From: CAZMCH01 sp964564735
GTDB lineage: Bacteria; Poribacteria; DTPJ01
Assembly: GCA_964564735.1 (NCBI GenBank)
Contig: CAZMCH010000053.1
Coordinates: 1-28,562, forward strand
Length of the DNA stretch: 28,562 nt
Direction: 5' to 3'
Below the pieces are notes generated by a model that saw nothing but the letters and a program-made list of their open reading frames with translations, did not search any database and was not told the origin of the DNA. The translations under genes and the position numbers were made by a program. Shown one piece after another: positions 6,742 through 15,544 of the stretch (the stretch's first letter is position 1; every line of letters starts with the position of its first letter).

Positions 6742-9006
6742 TTACCCACTATAAAGTGCCTTATATGTTTCGTATGAATTAAGAACTTTTTTGATGTAAT
6801 GTCTTGGTTCTTGCAACGGAATTTTTTCTACAAATATGTCTATGTCATCGATTCCAAATTCATCCATCCATCTACGCATTCTTGTTGGTCCAGCGTTATA
6901 GCCGCCTAAAGCAAGTATAGTTGCTATATCAGTATAGATATATTCTGGTTGAGGATTGCCTCTGCTGACAAAATATTCTTTTGTTCGTGTAATGAAACTA
7001 TCGACCAATTGAGCTAAATACCACGAACCCATTTTTATATTGTTTTCAGGTTCAAAGAGTTTATCAGTATCGAATTTCTTTTCACCAAATTTTTCTGCGA
7101 TATATTTCCCGGTAGATGGCATTATTTGCATTAATCCCCTTGCACCTGCGCTTGATATTGCCTTATGATCATATCTGCTTTCTTCTCTTATTACCGCAGA
7201 TACAAGCTGAGGGTCGATATTATGTGTTTTGGAGTGGTCGTTTACCAATTTTGTATAAACTGTTGGATATAATCTAAGATAAAATTGGCGAGGAAACAAA
7301 CCATTTTTTGTATTTACGTTTGGCATACGTGTTAATCGCCATATATAACCCCATGAGGTTCTATATTCTCCAATTCTCTCATAACAGACAGAGAGATTAT
7401 AATATGCCGATTCAATGGCTATTTCTGCTTCCTCAAGCGTCTTGAAAACATCAACAACATCATCTATTATCCCAATGTTTAGTGCATCATTGACCCATAT
7501 TGGAGTGGATTCTTTTATTATAGAGGTTATTGGCAAAAATTCCTCAAATTCTGCCTTTTTATATTGATATGATGCGGTTTCTTGATCTATTTTTTCCGTC
7601 TTGAGTAGTAAATCAATTCGTCTTTTTGCCCTGTCTGAATAATACCAATCCTTATTCTCCATTGCTTGTTTATAGGCTATGACCGCTTCTGTATAATTCC
7701 CTGTTTTTTCGTAGCTCATACCTGCCCAGAACCTTGCGGTGCTAGATTTATCACTATCGGGATATTGGCTTATTAACTTCTGAAATATTTGTCCGCTCTT
7801 ATTATAATCGTTTAGTTCAATATAGCACCAGCCCATATTCCAAAGTGCATCATCAGCAGAGTCACTTACTGGATATTTTTCTACTACCTTTTCATAGGCT
7901 CCCAGTGCCTTTGCAATAAGATTCCTTTCTTTATATAAATCAGCAATTTTTAATTCTGCATTATCTGCAAGTTCGCTTTTAGGATAATCTGATGCAAATT
8001 TCATTAACAGCTTTATTGCATCGTCAATTTTGCCAGCTTTCCAGACACATTCTGCTATTTTATACTTTGCATCTAATAGATATTCACTTTGAGGATAAGT
8101 TTTTATAAAAGATTCATATTCTTTTTGTGCAAGGTCATAATTGGCTTCATTTTGATATGATTGTGCAATAAAATACGAAGTTTTTCCAGATAATTCATCT
8201 GTTTCACCGATTGCTTTTTTCAGTTCATCACGCGCTTTGGTATATTGCTTTAAATAAAACAATACTAATCCCATATAATAGCTGTCTTCTCTGCTTGATT
8301 TAATCTGTGAATATGCTGTTAATATAGATTTTGCTCTATCAAGTGCTTGCCGTCCTGCAAAACTATCAGGATGTTGCTTTATTACTTTCTGATATTGATC
8401 ATATGCCTCCTGAAACTGATTTTTCTCCTGATACATATATCCAATTTTATAAGCACAAAGACGTGAACGACTGCCTTGCGGATATTTTTTTGTGAATTCA
8501 TCATAGCTTTCAAGTGCTTTATCATAATTTTTTAGTTTATGATGACATTCGGCTATTTGATAGAGAGCCTCTACTGCACAAGGGCTTTTAGGATGATCAT
8601 TCACAAGTTTTTCATATTCGTCTATTGCAGATACATAATTATTCAATTCTTGATAGCGTTTGGCAATTCGCAGTTTTGAGATTTCAGAAAACCATGATTC
8701 TTTTTGGTCGGCAACTAGCTTATAATTTGATATTGATTTATTCCAGTCTCCATTCATTCGATAGCAGGTCGCCAATAAATATTGATATTTACTTTTTGTT
8801 TGAAGGTCTTTTGTTTTAGAAATTATACTATTTATAGTTGTTATAGCTTGGGCATATTTCGCATTTGCAATTAATTCATAGACTTTTGCTTCCTCTTTTT
8901 CTGATGAAAAGCAAGTTGAACATAAAAAAATACCCAATATTAACGAAACAGAAATCAAAAAGAAAACGCTTGTAAAAACTACAATCACGATTTTTTTATT
9001 ATTCAT
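6742..9006 (-). CDS. TPR-containing lytic murein transglycosylase (SLT domain)
   Basis: An N-terminal membrane segment (about residues 5-29) anchors or exports the protein. Residues 35-480 are tetratricopeptide-like repeats, with recurring patterns such as YDKALESYDEFTKKYPQGS, YEKLVNDHPKS and YQKVIKQHPDS. The C-terminal 165 residues are a soluble lytic transglycosylase domain: AVIREESRYDHKAISSAGA with the catalytic Glu at E609 (preceding the Ser), GLMQIMPST, and GGYNAGPTRMRRW. It should cleave glycan strands of peptidoglycan in the periplasm. The architecture matches Slt70-type enzymes with an enlarged, TPR-rich superhelix. It is the first gene of a minus-strand pair with the haem/ferric-reductase fusion and is divergent from the URO-D gene. 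Confidence 0.9.
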   Translation of the reverse strand: MNNKKIVIVVFTSVFFLISVSLILGIFLCSTCFSSEKEEAKVYELIANAKYAQAITTINSIISKTKDLQTKSKYQYLLATCYRMNGDWNKSISNYKLVADQKESWFSEISKLRIAKRYQELNNYVSAIDEYEKLVNDHPKSPCAVEALYQIAECHHKLKNYDKALESYDEFTKKYPQGSRSRLCAYKIGYMYQEKNQFQEAYDQYQKVIKQHPDSFAGRQALDRAKSILTAYSQIKSSREDSYYMGLVLFYLKQYTKARDELKKAIGETDELSGKTSYFIAQSYQNEANYDLAQKEYESFIKTYPQSEYLLDAKYKIAECVWKAGKIDDAIKLLMKFASDYPKSELADNAELKIADLYKERNLIAKALGAYEKVVEKYPVSDSADDALWNMGWCYIELNDYNKSGQIFQKLISQYPDSDKSSTARFWAGMSYEKTGNYTEAVIAYKQAMENKDWYYSDRAKRRIDLLLKTEKIDQETASYQYKKAEFEEFLPITSIIKESTPIWVNDALNIGIIDDVVDVFKTLEEAEIAIESAYYNLSVCYERIGEYRTSWGYIWRLTRMPNVNTKNGLFPRQFYLRLYPTVYTKLVNDHSKTHNIDPQLVSAVIREESRYDHKAISSAGARGLMQIMPSTGKYIAEKFGEKKFDTDKLFEPENNIKMGSWYLAQLVDSFITRTKEYFVSRGNPQPEYIYTDIATILALGGYNAGPTRMRRWMDEFGIDDIDIFVEKIPLQEPRHYIKKVLNSYETYKALYSG

Positions 9007-9199
9007 AAAGAGACCTTTCTTGAAAAAAGAATATATAATAGCAATTCATATGATTTTACATGAATATTATAATCATACTATAAACTAATATACTCTTTCA
9101 ATAGTTTACGACATTTTTCGTTGAATAGATCGGTATAATATGATAGAATTTTTGAGTTGAATAGGGATTTACGAAAACTCTTATGATTGGAGTGCTAAA

Positions 9200-10399
9200 A
9201 TGAGTATTCGTGTAACAGAAAAGCATTTAGCGATCGCAGAGAAGTTTGTCCAAAAAATACATAATAATGGAGGACTTGCACCTATTGATCTTGATAGATT
9301 TTGGGAAGATAACAAAGTATCAACATCAAACCCGTTTGGGCGTAATATTCCACAAATGCCTTTTGGGGCATCATGCACTTCGGAATGTGTATTTGATGAA
9401 TTAGGCATAGAAGAAGATCAGGGACGATATGCCAAAGATACCGAATGGCGTTTATCCTTAAATAAAGCCTATAACGATAAAGCAGAAGCAATTGTTGGAA
9501 GAAGGCTTTTGAGCGAAGCCCGTCCAGACACAAACCAACCACATTATCCCGGAAGAAAAGCCCTGCATGACATATTTGAAATGAAAAATGTATGGTATGA
9601 TCAAAGCTGGTGGCTACTGAAAGGGGCAGAAACCGTTGATGAATTATGCGCCTTGCTTGATAGAGTAGATAAGCGTTTGGAAAACCTTCGGGAATTCCTT
9701 TTACCACCGAATTGGGACACTGAAAAAGAGAAATTAATGGCTATGGGCATAAAGCCTTCAATATATCGAGGACAAAGAGGTCCAGTTACTTTTGCTATGT
9801 CAATGTTCGGTGTTGAGGGAATTATATTCTTGATAATGGACAATCCCAAAATTGCCGAAAGGCTTAGAGATACAATACTAAAGGCAATGTTAGGCATGAT
9901 TAAGCTTTTTGATGAAGAAGCAGGATATACATTTGAAAACAGACCACGTGGATTCAGTTTTTCTGATGATAATTGCGCCATGCTTAATGCAGAGATGTAT
10001 GAATTTTTCGGTTATCCAATAGTTAATGGCGTTTGGGATTATTGTAGTCCTGATCCAAAGGATTCACGTTATCAACATAGCGATTCAGATATGGCTCATA
10101 TTGTTCCCGTATTAACAAAATGCAACCTTACTGGTGTAAATTTCGGTCCTCCAGTAATGTATGATCACATCAGAAAATATATGCCAAATGCGGTTGTTTA
10201 TGGTGTGCTTGCACCATTTACTTATAGCAGGAATGAGGAAGTCAATATTGTCGCTGAATTATTAAGAGATCACGAAATGTCTTATGAAAAGCGTGGAATA
10301 GTCTTTGCCACCGCTGGGAGTGTCAATAATGGTTCTCGTCTAAGCGGGATGCGATTGATTATGTCTGCAATACAGGAGTTTTGTCGCTATGACCGATAA
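9200..10399 (+). CDS. URO-D-like (uroporphyrinogen decarboxylase family) protein
   Basis: The protein matches stand-alone uroporphyrinogen-decarboxylase-fold proteins common in Planctomycetota and relatives. Motifs include FGASCTSECVFDELGI near the N-terminus, FSFSDDNCAMLNAEMYEFF, HSDSDMAHIVPVL and GVNFGPPVM. The canonical haem-pathway N-terminal Arg motif is not evident, so it is more likely a methyltransferase-type member (MtaA/CmuA-like) than HemE. No corrinoid domain is fused or encoded nearby, and the substrate is unknown. The start at 9200 follows TTGGAGTGC about ten bases upstream. TATAAT at 9134-9139 is a possible -10, without a clear -35. The gene overlaps the phosphate acetyltransferase start by 11 bases, implying translational coupling. 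Confidence 0.78.
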   Translation: MSIRVTEKHLAIAEKFVQKIHNNGGLAPIDLDRFWEDNKVSTSNPFGRNIPQMPFGASCTSECVFDELGIEEDQGRYAKDTEWRLSLNKAYNDKAEAIVGRRLLSEARPDTNQPHYPGRKALHDIFEMKNVWYDQSWWLLKGAETVDELCALLDRVDKRLENLREFLLPPNWDTEKEKLMAMGIKPSIYRGQRGPVTFAMSMFGVEGIIFLIMDNPKIAERLRDTILKAMLGMIKLFDEEAGYTFENRPRGFSFSDDNCAMLNAEMYEFFGYPIVNGVWDYCSPDPKDSRYQHSDSDMAHIVPVLTKCNLTGVNFGPPVMYDHIRKYMPNAVVYGVLAPFTYSRNEEVNIVAELLRDHEMSYEKRGIVFATAGSVNNGSRLSGMRLIMSAIQEFCRYDR

Positions 10400-11405
10400 A
10401 AAAAATATGAGACTCATTGATGAGATCAAAGAAAAAGCAAAAAAGAATCCACAGAATATCGTTCTTGCCGAAGGAGAAGATGAAAGGACAATAAAGGCAT
10501 CTATTATAGCCCTTAATGAAGGTATTGCCATTCCAGTAATGGTTGGAGATAAGCAAAAAATCATGGCTATCGCTGATCCACTTGGGCTGAGTCTGGACGG
10601 AATAGAGATCATTGACCCAAAATCATCTCCAAACATTTATAGATATTCTGAGATATATATGGAATCTCGTGGGGATAAGCGCATAACGAAGGGCATGGCA
10701 GAGAAATTATTGAGGCGAACACTCTATTATTCGGCAATGATGGTTACAGCAGGAGATGTAAAAGGGATGGTTGCTGGATGCACAAGCCTAACCGCCACTG
10801 TCGTTGTTGCCAGCCAATTGATGATTGGCTTGAGAGAAGGCATATCTTCACCATCAAGCTTCTTTATTATGTCTGTTCCAGATTGTCCTTATGGAGAAAA
10901 TGGAAACTTCATCTATGCAGATGCAGGCGTTAATCCTGATCCTACTCCACAGGAACTAGCTGAGATTGCGATTGCTTCTGCGCAATCAGCGATTGATCTT
11001 GGATGGCAACCACGAATAGCAATGCTTTCGTTCTCAACAAAGGGCAGTGCTAATCATAAAAGAGTTGATAAAGTTATAGAGGCGACTAAGATCGCCAAAG
11101 AAATGGCTCCCGATTTGATGATTGATGGCGAATTTCAGCTAGATTCCGCCATCGTTCCACAGGTCGCCGAAAGAAAAGTTAAGGAACCGAGTGATGTTGC
11201 AGGAAAGGCAAATATTCTTATCTTTCCTGACCTTGATGCTGGCAACATTTCTTACAAACTAACCCAGTATCTAGCAAAAGCTGAGGCTTATGGACCTTTG
11301 CTTCAGGGATTTAATAAGCCCGTTAATGACCTTTCCAGAGGAGCCAGTGTTGATGATATTGTTGGCGTGATTGCTTTCACGTCAGTTCAGGCTCAAAAAG
11401 CGTAA
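10389..11405 (+). CDS. pta: Phosphate acetyltransferase
   Basis: This 338-residue protein is the short single-domain form of phosphate acetyltransferase, which interconverts acetyl-CoA and acetyl-phosphate. Family features are NIVLAEGEDERTIKAS near the start, MVAGCTSLTATVV, DAGVNPDPTPQELAEIAI, MLSFSTKGSA, DGEFQLDSAIVP and, at the end, LIFPDLDAGNISYKLTQYL with GPLLQGFNKPVNDLSRGAS. Related phosphate butyryltransferases lack several of these motifs. No acetate kinase gene is adjacent. The start lies inside the URO-D gene (ATGACCGATAA, 11-nt overlap), so it is probably translated by re-initiation. NagB follows after a repeat element; acetate from N-acetylglucosamine use could link the two enzymes, but this is inference. 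Confidence 0.92.
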   Translation: MTDKKNMRLIDEIKEKAKKNPQNIVLAEGEDERTIKASIIALNEGIAIPVMVGDKQKIMAIADPLGLSLDGIEIIDPKSSPNIYRYSEIYMESRGDKRITKGMAEKLLRRTLYYSAMMVTAGDVKGMVAGCTSLTATVVVASQLMIGLREGISSPSSFFIMSVPDCPYGENGNFIYADAGVNPDPTPQELAEIAIASAQSAIDLGWQPRIAMLSFSTKGSANHKRVDKVIEATKIAKEMAPDLMIDGEFQLDSAIVPQVAERKVKEPSDVAGKANILIFPDLDAGNISYKLTQYLAKAEAYGPLLQGFNKPVNDLSRGASVDDIVGVIAFTSVQAQKA

Positions 11406-11504
11406 AATAGAACGCAGATAAAACGGATTTGGCGGATTTTCGCTGATTTTTCATTTGATTAATCCGCTTTAATTTGCTCAATCCGCATCATCCGCGTTCT
11501 ATTT
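11406..11504. repeat. Dispersed TAGAACGC / GGCGGAT palindromic repeat, copy A
   Basis: The element starts AATAGAACGCAGAT and ends with its inverse, ATCCGCGTTCTATT. Inside are further GGCGGAT/ATCCGC blocks, so the whole could fold into a long hairpin. Its left 40 bases match copy C (22971-23014, reverse strand) at about 37 of 40 positions and copy B (16763-16865) with a gap. It fills almost the whole gap between pta and nagB. Repeats of this composition are known to me from intergenic DNA of several bacterial phyla; I know no assigned function. Confidence 0.75.
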
Positions 11505-11535
11505 CTCTACTATTACTAAAACAAGGAGTATGTTA

Positions 11536-12309
11536 ATGCAGGTTATAATTAAAAAAGACTATGATGAAATGAGTAAAGAAGCGGCAATGATTATTGCGGA
11601 AGCGATCCATAACAAGCCAAATCTGGTCTTGGGTCTCGCAACCGGTAGCACACCCATTGGAACTTACCAAGAGCTTGTGAAAATGCACAAAGAAGGCAAA
11701 CTCGATTTTTCCAAAGTCGTTACCTTCAACTTGGACGAATATTTCGGACTGCCACCAACACACGAGCAGAGTTATCATTATTTTATGTATGATAATCTTT
11801 TCAATCATGTCAACATAAATCCAATGAATGTGCATGTCCCATCAGGCATTGCTACGGATGTTGCTAGCTTCTGCGAATGGTATGAAGATGAAATTGACAA
11901 GGTTGGTGGGATTGATCTTCAAGTGCTTGGTATCGGTAGCGATGGTCATATTGGATTCAATGAGCCGGGAACTTCACTTGCATCAAGGACAGGTATTGTT
12001 ACGTTGACAGAGGAAACGATAAAAGATAATGCCAGATTCTTTGAGAAGGAATCAGACGTTCCAAGATTTGCTATAACAATGGGTGTTGGAACGATCATGG
12101 AAGCAAAATGCTGTCTGTTGGTTGCCAATGGCGCAAAGAAAGCCGATCCAGTCGCAGGACTCGTTGAGGGGCCAATCACATCACAGATAACAGCCTCCGC
12201 GCTTCAGATGCACCCGAACGCAATTGTTATTGTTGACGAGCCAGCCGCTTCAAAGCTAAAGAGAGTTGATTATTACAAATGGGCTTACGAAAATAGACCA
12301 CAGATATAA
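11536..12309 (+). CDS. nagB: Glucosamine-6-phosphate deaminase
   Basis: It converts glucosamine-6-phosphate to fructose-6-phosphate and ammonia in the cytoplasm, the last step of amino-sugar use before glycolysis. Diagnostic motifs are LGLATGSTPIGTYQEL (phosphate-binding loop), FNLDEYFGL with the catalytic Asp, GIGSDGHIGFNEPG with the ring-opening His, and TMGVGTIMEAK. The length (257) is normal. The start at 11536 is preferred: AAGGAG lies seven bases before it, but only one base before the ATG at 11530, and the resulting start (MQVIIKKDYDEMS) matches the family. NagA is not in the window. It follows repeat copy A and may be read through from pta. Confidence 0.95.
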   Translation: MQVIIKKDYDEMSKEAAMIIAEAIHNKPNLVLGLATGSTPIGTYQELVKMHKEGKLDFSKVVTFNLDEYFGLPPTHEQSYHYFMYDNLFNHVNINPMNVHVPSGIATDVASFCEWYEDEIDKVGGIDLQVLGIGSDGHIGFNEPGTSLASRTGIVTLTEETIKDNARFFEKESDVPRFAITMGVGTIMEAKCCLLVANGAKKADPVAGLVEGPITSQITASALQMHPNAIVIVDEPAASKLKRVDYYKWAYENRPQI

Positions 12310-12358
12310 CCCATGTTTATTGTCATTCTGATCGATAGCGAAGAATCTCTTTGAGATA

Positions 12359-12389
12359 TTGTAGTCCAAGATAGAATCTTGGGCTACAA
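12359..12389. repeat. Hairpin repeat, TTGTAGYCCAAGAT family, copy 1
   Basis: TTGTAGTCCAAGAT, a three-base loop (AGA) and ATCTTGGGCTACAA form a 14-bp stem with a single T/G position that could still pair in RNA. The core CCAAGATAGAATCTT (12366-12380) recurs exactly at 21854-21868. There is no T-run, so it is not a classic terminator, though it lies just after nagB. The preceding CATTCTGATCGATAGCGAAGAATCTC (12323-12348, written here only as a site) looks like another common intergenic repeat. Confidence 0.6.
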
Positions 12390-12393
12390 AACT

Positions 12394-12422
12394 TTGCTCA
12401 AGGATAATATTATTAATGTAAT
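12394..12422 (+). promoter_or_regulatory. Possible sigma-70 promoter of the GH5 gene
   Basis: TTGCTC at 12394-12399 and TGTAAT at 12417-12422 are 17 bases apart, 50 bases before the GH5 start. Both hexamers deviate from consensus, so this is a weak call. Confidence 0.3.
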
Positions 12423-12472
12423 TCTAAATTGGCAAATGGTATTGTGTCAACAAAAACAAGGAGATTTTTATT

Positions 12473-13471
12473 ATGAATTCCAATACAAATAATGAAGTTT
12501 CTGCTTCGCATCTACCAAGATGGCGTGGCTTTAATTTATTGGAAAAATTCATTGGTGAACATAATTCACCATTTGTAGAGTCAGATTTTAAATGGATCTC
12601 AGAATGGGGATTTGATTTTGTGCGTTTGCCATTATCTTATCGTTGTTGGGCAGATGTCAATGATTGGCTTAATCTCAAAGAGAATGTTCTGAAAGAGATT
12701 GATCAGGCTGTTGAATTTGGGCAAAAATACAAAGTCCATGTTAATATAAACTTTCACCGTGCACCCGGATATTGTGTTAATCCACCAGAAGAACCTTTAA
12801 GCCTTTGGAAAGATGAAAAAGCCCTTGATGCCTGTGCATTTCATTGGGCGCATTTCGCAAAACGATATAAAGGTATACCAAATGAGCAAGTCAGCTTTGA
12901 TTTACTCAATGAGCCTGCGCGTATTCCAGAAGAAACCTATGTTCATGTTGTCAAAAGGCTTGTTGAGGCAATCCGCAATGAAGACCCTGATAGGCTTATC
13001 ATTGCAGATGGACTCAGTTGGGGGAGAGACCCTGTTCATGGGATTATTGATCTGAATATCGGTCAAAGCACAAGGGGTTATGATCCGATGGAAATTAGCC
13101 ACTACAAAGCATCTTGGGTTAATTCGCAAAATTGGCAAGAACCAACATGGCCATTGATTCGTGGCTATGAGAAACTCGATAAAGAATGGCTAAAAAAAGA
13201 TAGAATAGCTCCCTGGAAGATTCTTGAAAACAAAGGCGTAGGCATACATGTAGGAGAGTGGGGCGCATTTCAACATACTCCTCATAAGGTAGTGCTTGCT
13301 TGGATGAAAGATCAACTTGAACTATGGAAAGAAGCCAACTGGGGATGGGCAATGTGGAATTTTAGAGGATCTTTTGGCATATTAGACAGCAACCGAAAAG
13401 ATATCGAATATGAAGATTTTAACGGGCATAAACTTGACCGTAAAATGCTAAATTTGATAATGGCATATTAA
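12473..13471 (+). CDS. Glycoside hydrolase family 5 protein, cytoplasmic
   Basis: A TIM-barrel glycosidase of the GH5 (cellulase) type. The acid/base Glu is E147 in FDLLNEP and the nucleophile is E262 in GIHVGEWGAF. Other family features are the N-terminal RWRGFNLLE, FDFVRLPLSYRCW and NINFHRAPGY. No signal peptide is present, so it should act in the cytoplasm on imported oligosaccharides, unlike most GH5 cellulases. Specificity (beta-glucoside, mannoside or other) cannot be decided. AAGGAG lies about ten bases before the ATG. It sits between nagB and a dehydrogenase on the same strand, within a sugar-use neighbourhood. Confidence 0.88.
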   Translation: MNSNTNNEVSASHLPRWRGFNLLEKFIGEHNSPFVESDFKWISEWGFDFVRLPLSYRCWADVNDWLNLKENVLKEIDQAVEFGQKYKVHVNINFHRAPGYCVNPPEEPLSLWKDEKALDACAFHWAHFAKRYKGIPNEQVSFDLLNEPARIPEETYVHVVKRLVEAIRNEDPDRLIIADGLSWGRDPVHGIIDLNIGQSTRGYDPMEISHYKASWVNSQNWQEPTWPLIRGYEKLDKEWLKKDRIAPWKILENKGVGIHVGEWGAFQHTPHKVVLAWMKDQLELWKEANWGWAMWNFRGSFGILDSNRKDIEYEDFNGHKLDRKMLNLIMAY

Positions 13472-13550
13472 TTTATAAAGGCGCAGTGATTTGAATATCT
13501 TTATAGATAAAAGAAATTATGAAACCGAAATGATATATTAGGAGTAAATA

Positions 13551-14513
13551 ATGAAGATTTTAATAACCTCAAACCCTATGGGTCTTGAAAAATCAATTCC
13601 TGAACTTGCAAAAAAATATCCGCAATGTGAATTTGTCTATTGTCCCAAAAGTGAAGATTTGGCAGAACAAATTAAAGATGCCGATATATTTATGGGATGG
13701 ATAAGCAAAGACCTTTTTTTAAAAGCTGAGAAGTTAAAATGGATACAATCACCTAGCACTGGAATAGATTCTTATATATCAATAAAAGAACTTGCAAATA
13801 GTGATGTTATACTAACGAGCGCAAGAGGAACTCATGCTTCTTGTTTGGCTGAAAGCACAATGGGTATGATATTGGCATTTACACGAGGAATCAGGCATAG
13901 TATACAAAGACAATTAGAACATAAATGGTCTGTAAGTGAGATTCGCAGTAAGATGGTTGAACTTACAGGTAGCACAATGGGGATAATCGGTTTAGGAAAG
14001 ATTGGTTGCGCCATAGCAAAAAGAGCAAATGCTTTTGATATGAATGTCATTGCTGTTGATGTTCAGGCAGTTGAGAAGCCTGATTTTGTATGTGAATTAT
14101 GTGGAATGGAAGGGCTTGATAGTCTGCTAAAGAAATCCGATTATATTGTCGTTACAGTTCCCAAAACACAAGGAACAATTGGCTTAATCGGTGAAAAAGA
14201 AATCGCCATGATGAAGCCAACAGCTATGCTTATAGGCATATCGAGGGGCGGGATCATTGATCAGAATGCTCTTGCTAAGGCTTTAAAAGAAAATAGACTA
14301 GCTTGTGCTGCACTTGATGTTATGGAACCAGAACCATTACCACCCGATAGCGATTTATGGGATATAGAGAATCTTTTAATTACGCCACATATTGCTGGTG
14401 GAACTCAGTTTGAAAGCAAATATATAATTGAAATATTTGATGAGAATTTGAAAAAATTTCTCAATAATGAATTTCCATTGCGCAACCAGATCGATAAGCA
14501 GAGAGGGTATTAA
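13551..14513 (+). CDS. D-isomer-specific 2-hydroxyacid dehydrogenase
   Basis: The NAD(P)-binding Rossmann motif is GIIGLGKIGCAIA (GxGxxG at 147-152). The C-terminal catalytic set is visible: R232 in ISRGG, the Glu-rich DVMEPEPLP at 256-264, and H280 in ITPHIAGG. Length 320 is normal for the short members (D-lactate, hydroxypyruvate or glyoxylate reductase-like) and lacks the ACT tail of long SerA. The substrate is not identified. GGAG lies before the ATG. The next gene, a cysteine-synthase-like enzyme, begins 14 bases after the stop, suggesting one operon and perhaps a shared amino-acid-related pathway. Confidence 0.9.
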   Translation: MKILITSNPMGLEKSIPELAKKYPQCEFVYCPKSEDLAEQIKDADIFMGWISKDLFLKAEKLKWIQSPSTGIDSYISIKELANSDVILTSARGTHASCLAESTMGMILAFTRGIRHSIQRQLEHKWSVSEIRSKMVELTGSTMGIIGLGKIGCAIAKRANAFDMNVIAVDVQAVEKPDFVCELCGMEGLDSLLKKSDYIVVTVPKTQGTIGLIGEKEIAMMKPTAMLIGISRGGIIDQNALAKALKENRLACAALDVMEPEPLPPDSDLWDIENLLITPHIAGGTQFESKYIIEIFDENLKKFLNNEFPLRNQIDKQRGY

Positions 14514-14527
14514 AATACTATACCCTA

Positions 14528-15469
14528 ATGTTGATGGAGGAAACTAATCACTTGGAAAATATATTTTGCGGAGATGTATTGAATCAAATTGGCAGAGGAG
14601 CATTAGTAGAATTACCACGTATAAATAAAACAAACTGTAAGATACTTGCCAAGTCAGAAGTCTTTAATCCTAGTGGAAGTGTCAAAGATGTAATGGCTTT
14701 TTATATGGTATGTCAGGCAGAATCAAAGGGGATTCTTAAACGTGGAACAAAAATTATAGAAGTAACAACTGGTAATACTGGTATAGCTTTTTCAATGATC
14801 TCTGCTATAAGAGGATATGAATTTACTGCGGTTATGCCTGAACACATGAGCATAGAGCGAAGGAAAATGATGGAAGCATTTGGGGCAGAAATTGTCCTTA
14901 CTCCTGCCGAAGATGACATGAAAGGGGCTATAAGAAGATTTAGAGAATTGGCAAGCAAATATCCAGATGCTTGGTTACCCGACCAATTTGGGAATCCTGA
15001 TAATATAATTGCTCATAAAGAGATAACTGGTAAAAGTATCCTCGAACAATATAAAGGCAAGATAGATGCTTTTGTTGCAGGTGTTGGAACAGGTGGAACA
15101 CTTATGGGTGTTGCACTTGCACTAAAAAAAGTCCATCCTAATATACAGATCATAGCTGTTGAACCTGCTGAATCGGCAGTTATGAGTGGTGGAGAGCCAA
15201 AAATACATAATATTCAAGGCATTGGCGAGGGATTTATCCCTGACTTAGTAAAAATGGATATGATTGATCAGGTAATCGCAATAAAAACCGAAGATGCGAT
15301 GAATATGATGACAAAGATCGCAAGAGAAGAAGGTCTAATGGTTGGTATATCATCTGGGGCAAATGTTCTCGCCTCAATAAAGCTGGCAGAAAAATCTGAA
15401 AAGTTAAAAACAATTGTAACAATTCTTCCAGATAGAGGCGAAAGGTATCTCAGCCTTAAATGGTCTTAA
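14528..15469 (+). CDS. Cysteine synthase / CysK-CysM-like PLP enzyme
   Basis: A fold-type II PLP enzyme. The Schiff-base lysine is K53 in FNPSGSVKD; the substrate loop reads TTGNTG (80-85) where O-acetylserine sulfhydrylases usually have TSGNTG; the phosphate-binding glycine loop is VAGVGTGGTLMG; and VGISSGAN ends the barrel core. It may be a cysteine synthase, cystathionine beta-synthase-like or diaminopropionate-forming relative. The start is uncertain: ATG 14528 has no ribosome site, whereas TTG 14552 (in frame) has GGAGG 11 bases upstream and would give a family-like N-terminus (ENIFCGDVLNQIGRGALVELP). It follows the 2-hydroxyacid dehydrogenase closely. Its mRNA can end in the hairpin at 15509-15535. 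Confidence 0.85.
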   Translation: MLMEETNHLENIFCGDVLNQIGRGALVELPRINKTNCKILAKSEVFNPSGSVKDVMAFYMVCQAESKGILKRGTKIIEVTTGNTGIAFSMISAIRGYEFTAVMPEHMSIERRKMMEAFGAEIVLTPAEDDMKGAIRRFRELASKYPDAWLPDQFGNPDNIIAHKEITGKSILEQYKGKIDAFVAGVGTGGTLMGVALALKKVHPNIQIIAVEPAESAVMSGGEPKIHNIQGIGEGFIPDLVKMDMIDQVIAIKTEDAMNMMTKIAREEGLMVGISSGANVLASIKLAEKSEKLKTIVTILPDRGERYLSLKWS

Positions 15470-15508
15470 TCAATCAATTTCTCTTGTCATTAAATAATTG
15501 GCATTAGG

Positions 15509-15535
15509 TTTGGTGCAGGAATATCCTGCACCAAA
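15509..15535. terminator. Bidirectional hairpin between convergent genes
   Basis: TTTGGTGCAGGA and TCCTGCACCAAA form a perfect 12-bp stem with a three-base loop (ATA). It lies between the 3' ends of the PLP enzyme (+) and the Gfo/Idh/MocA gene (-), where a shared terminator is expected. The flanking U-tracts are weak. Confidence 0.6.
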
Positions 15536-15544
15536 GGGGATAAC

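Noticed and set aside
9134..9139. TATAAT before the URO-D gene as a full promoter
   Set aside because: No acceptable -35 hexamer lies 16-18 bases upstream, so it is mentioned only as a possible -10.
9181..9981. Minus-strand ORFs of 75-141 codons under the URO-D gene
   Set aside because: The plus-strand frame is a clear family member; the opposite frames are low-complexity shadows.
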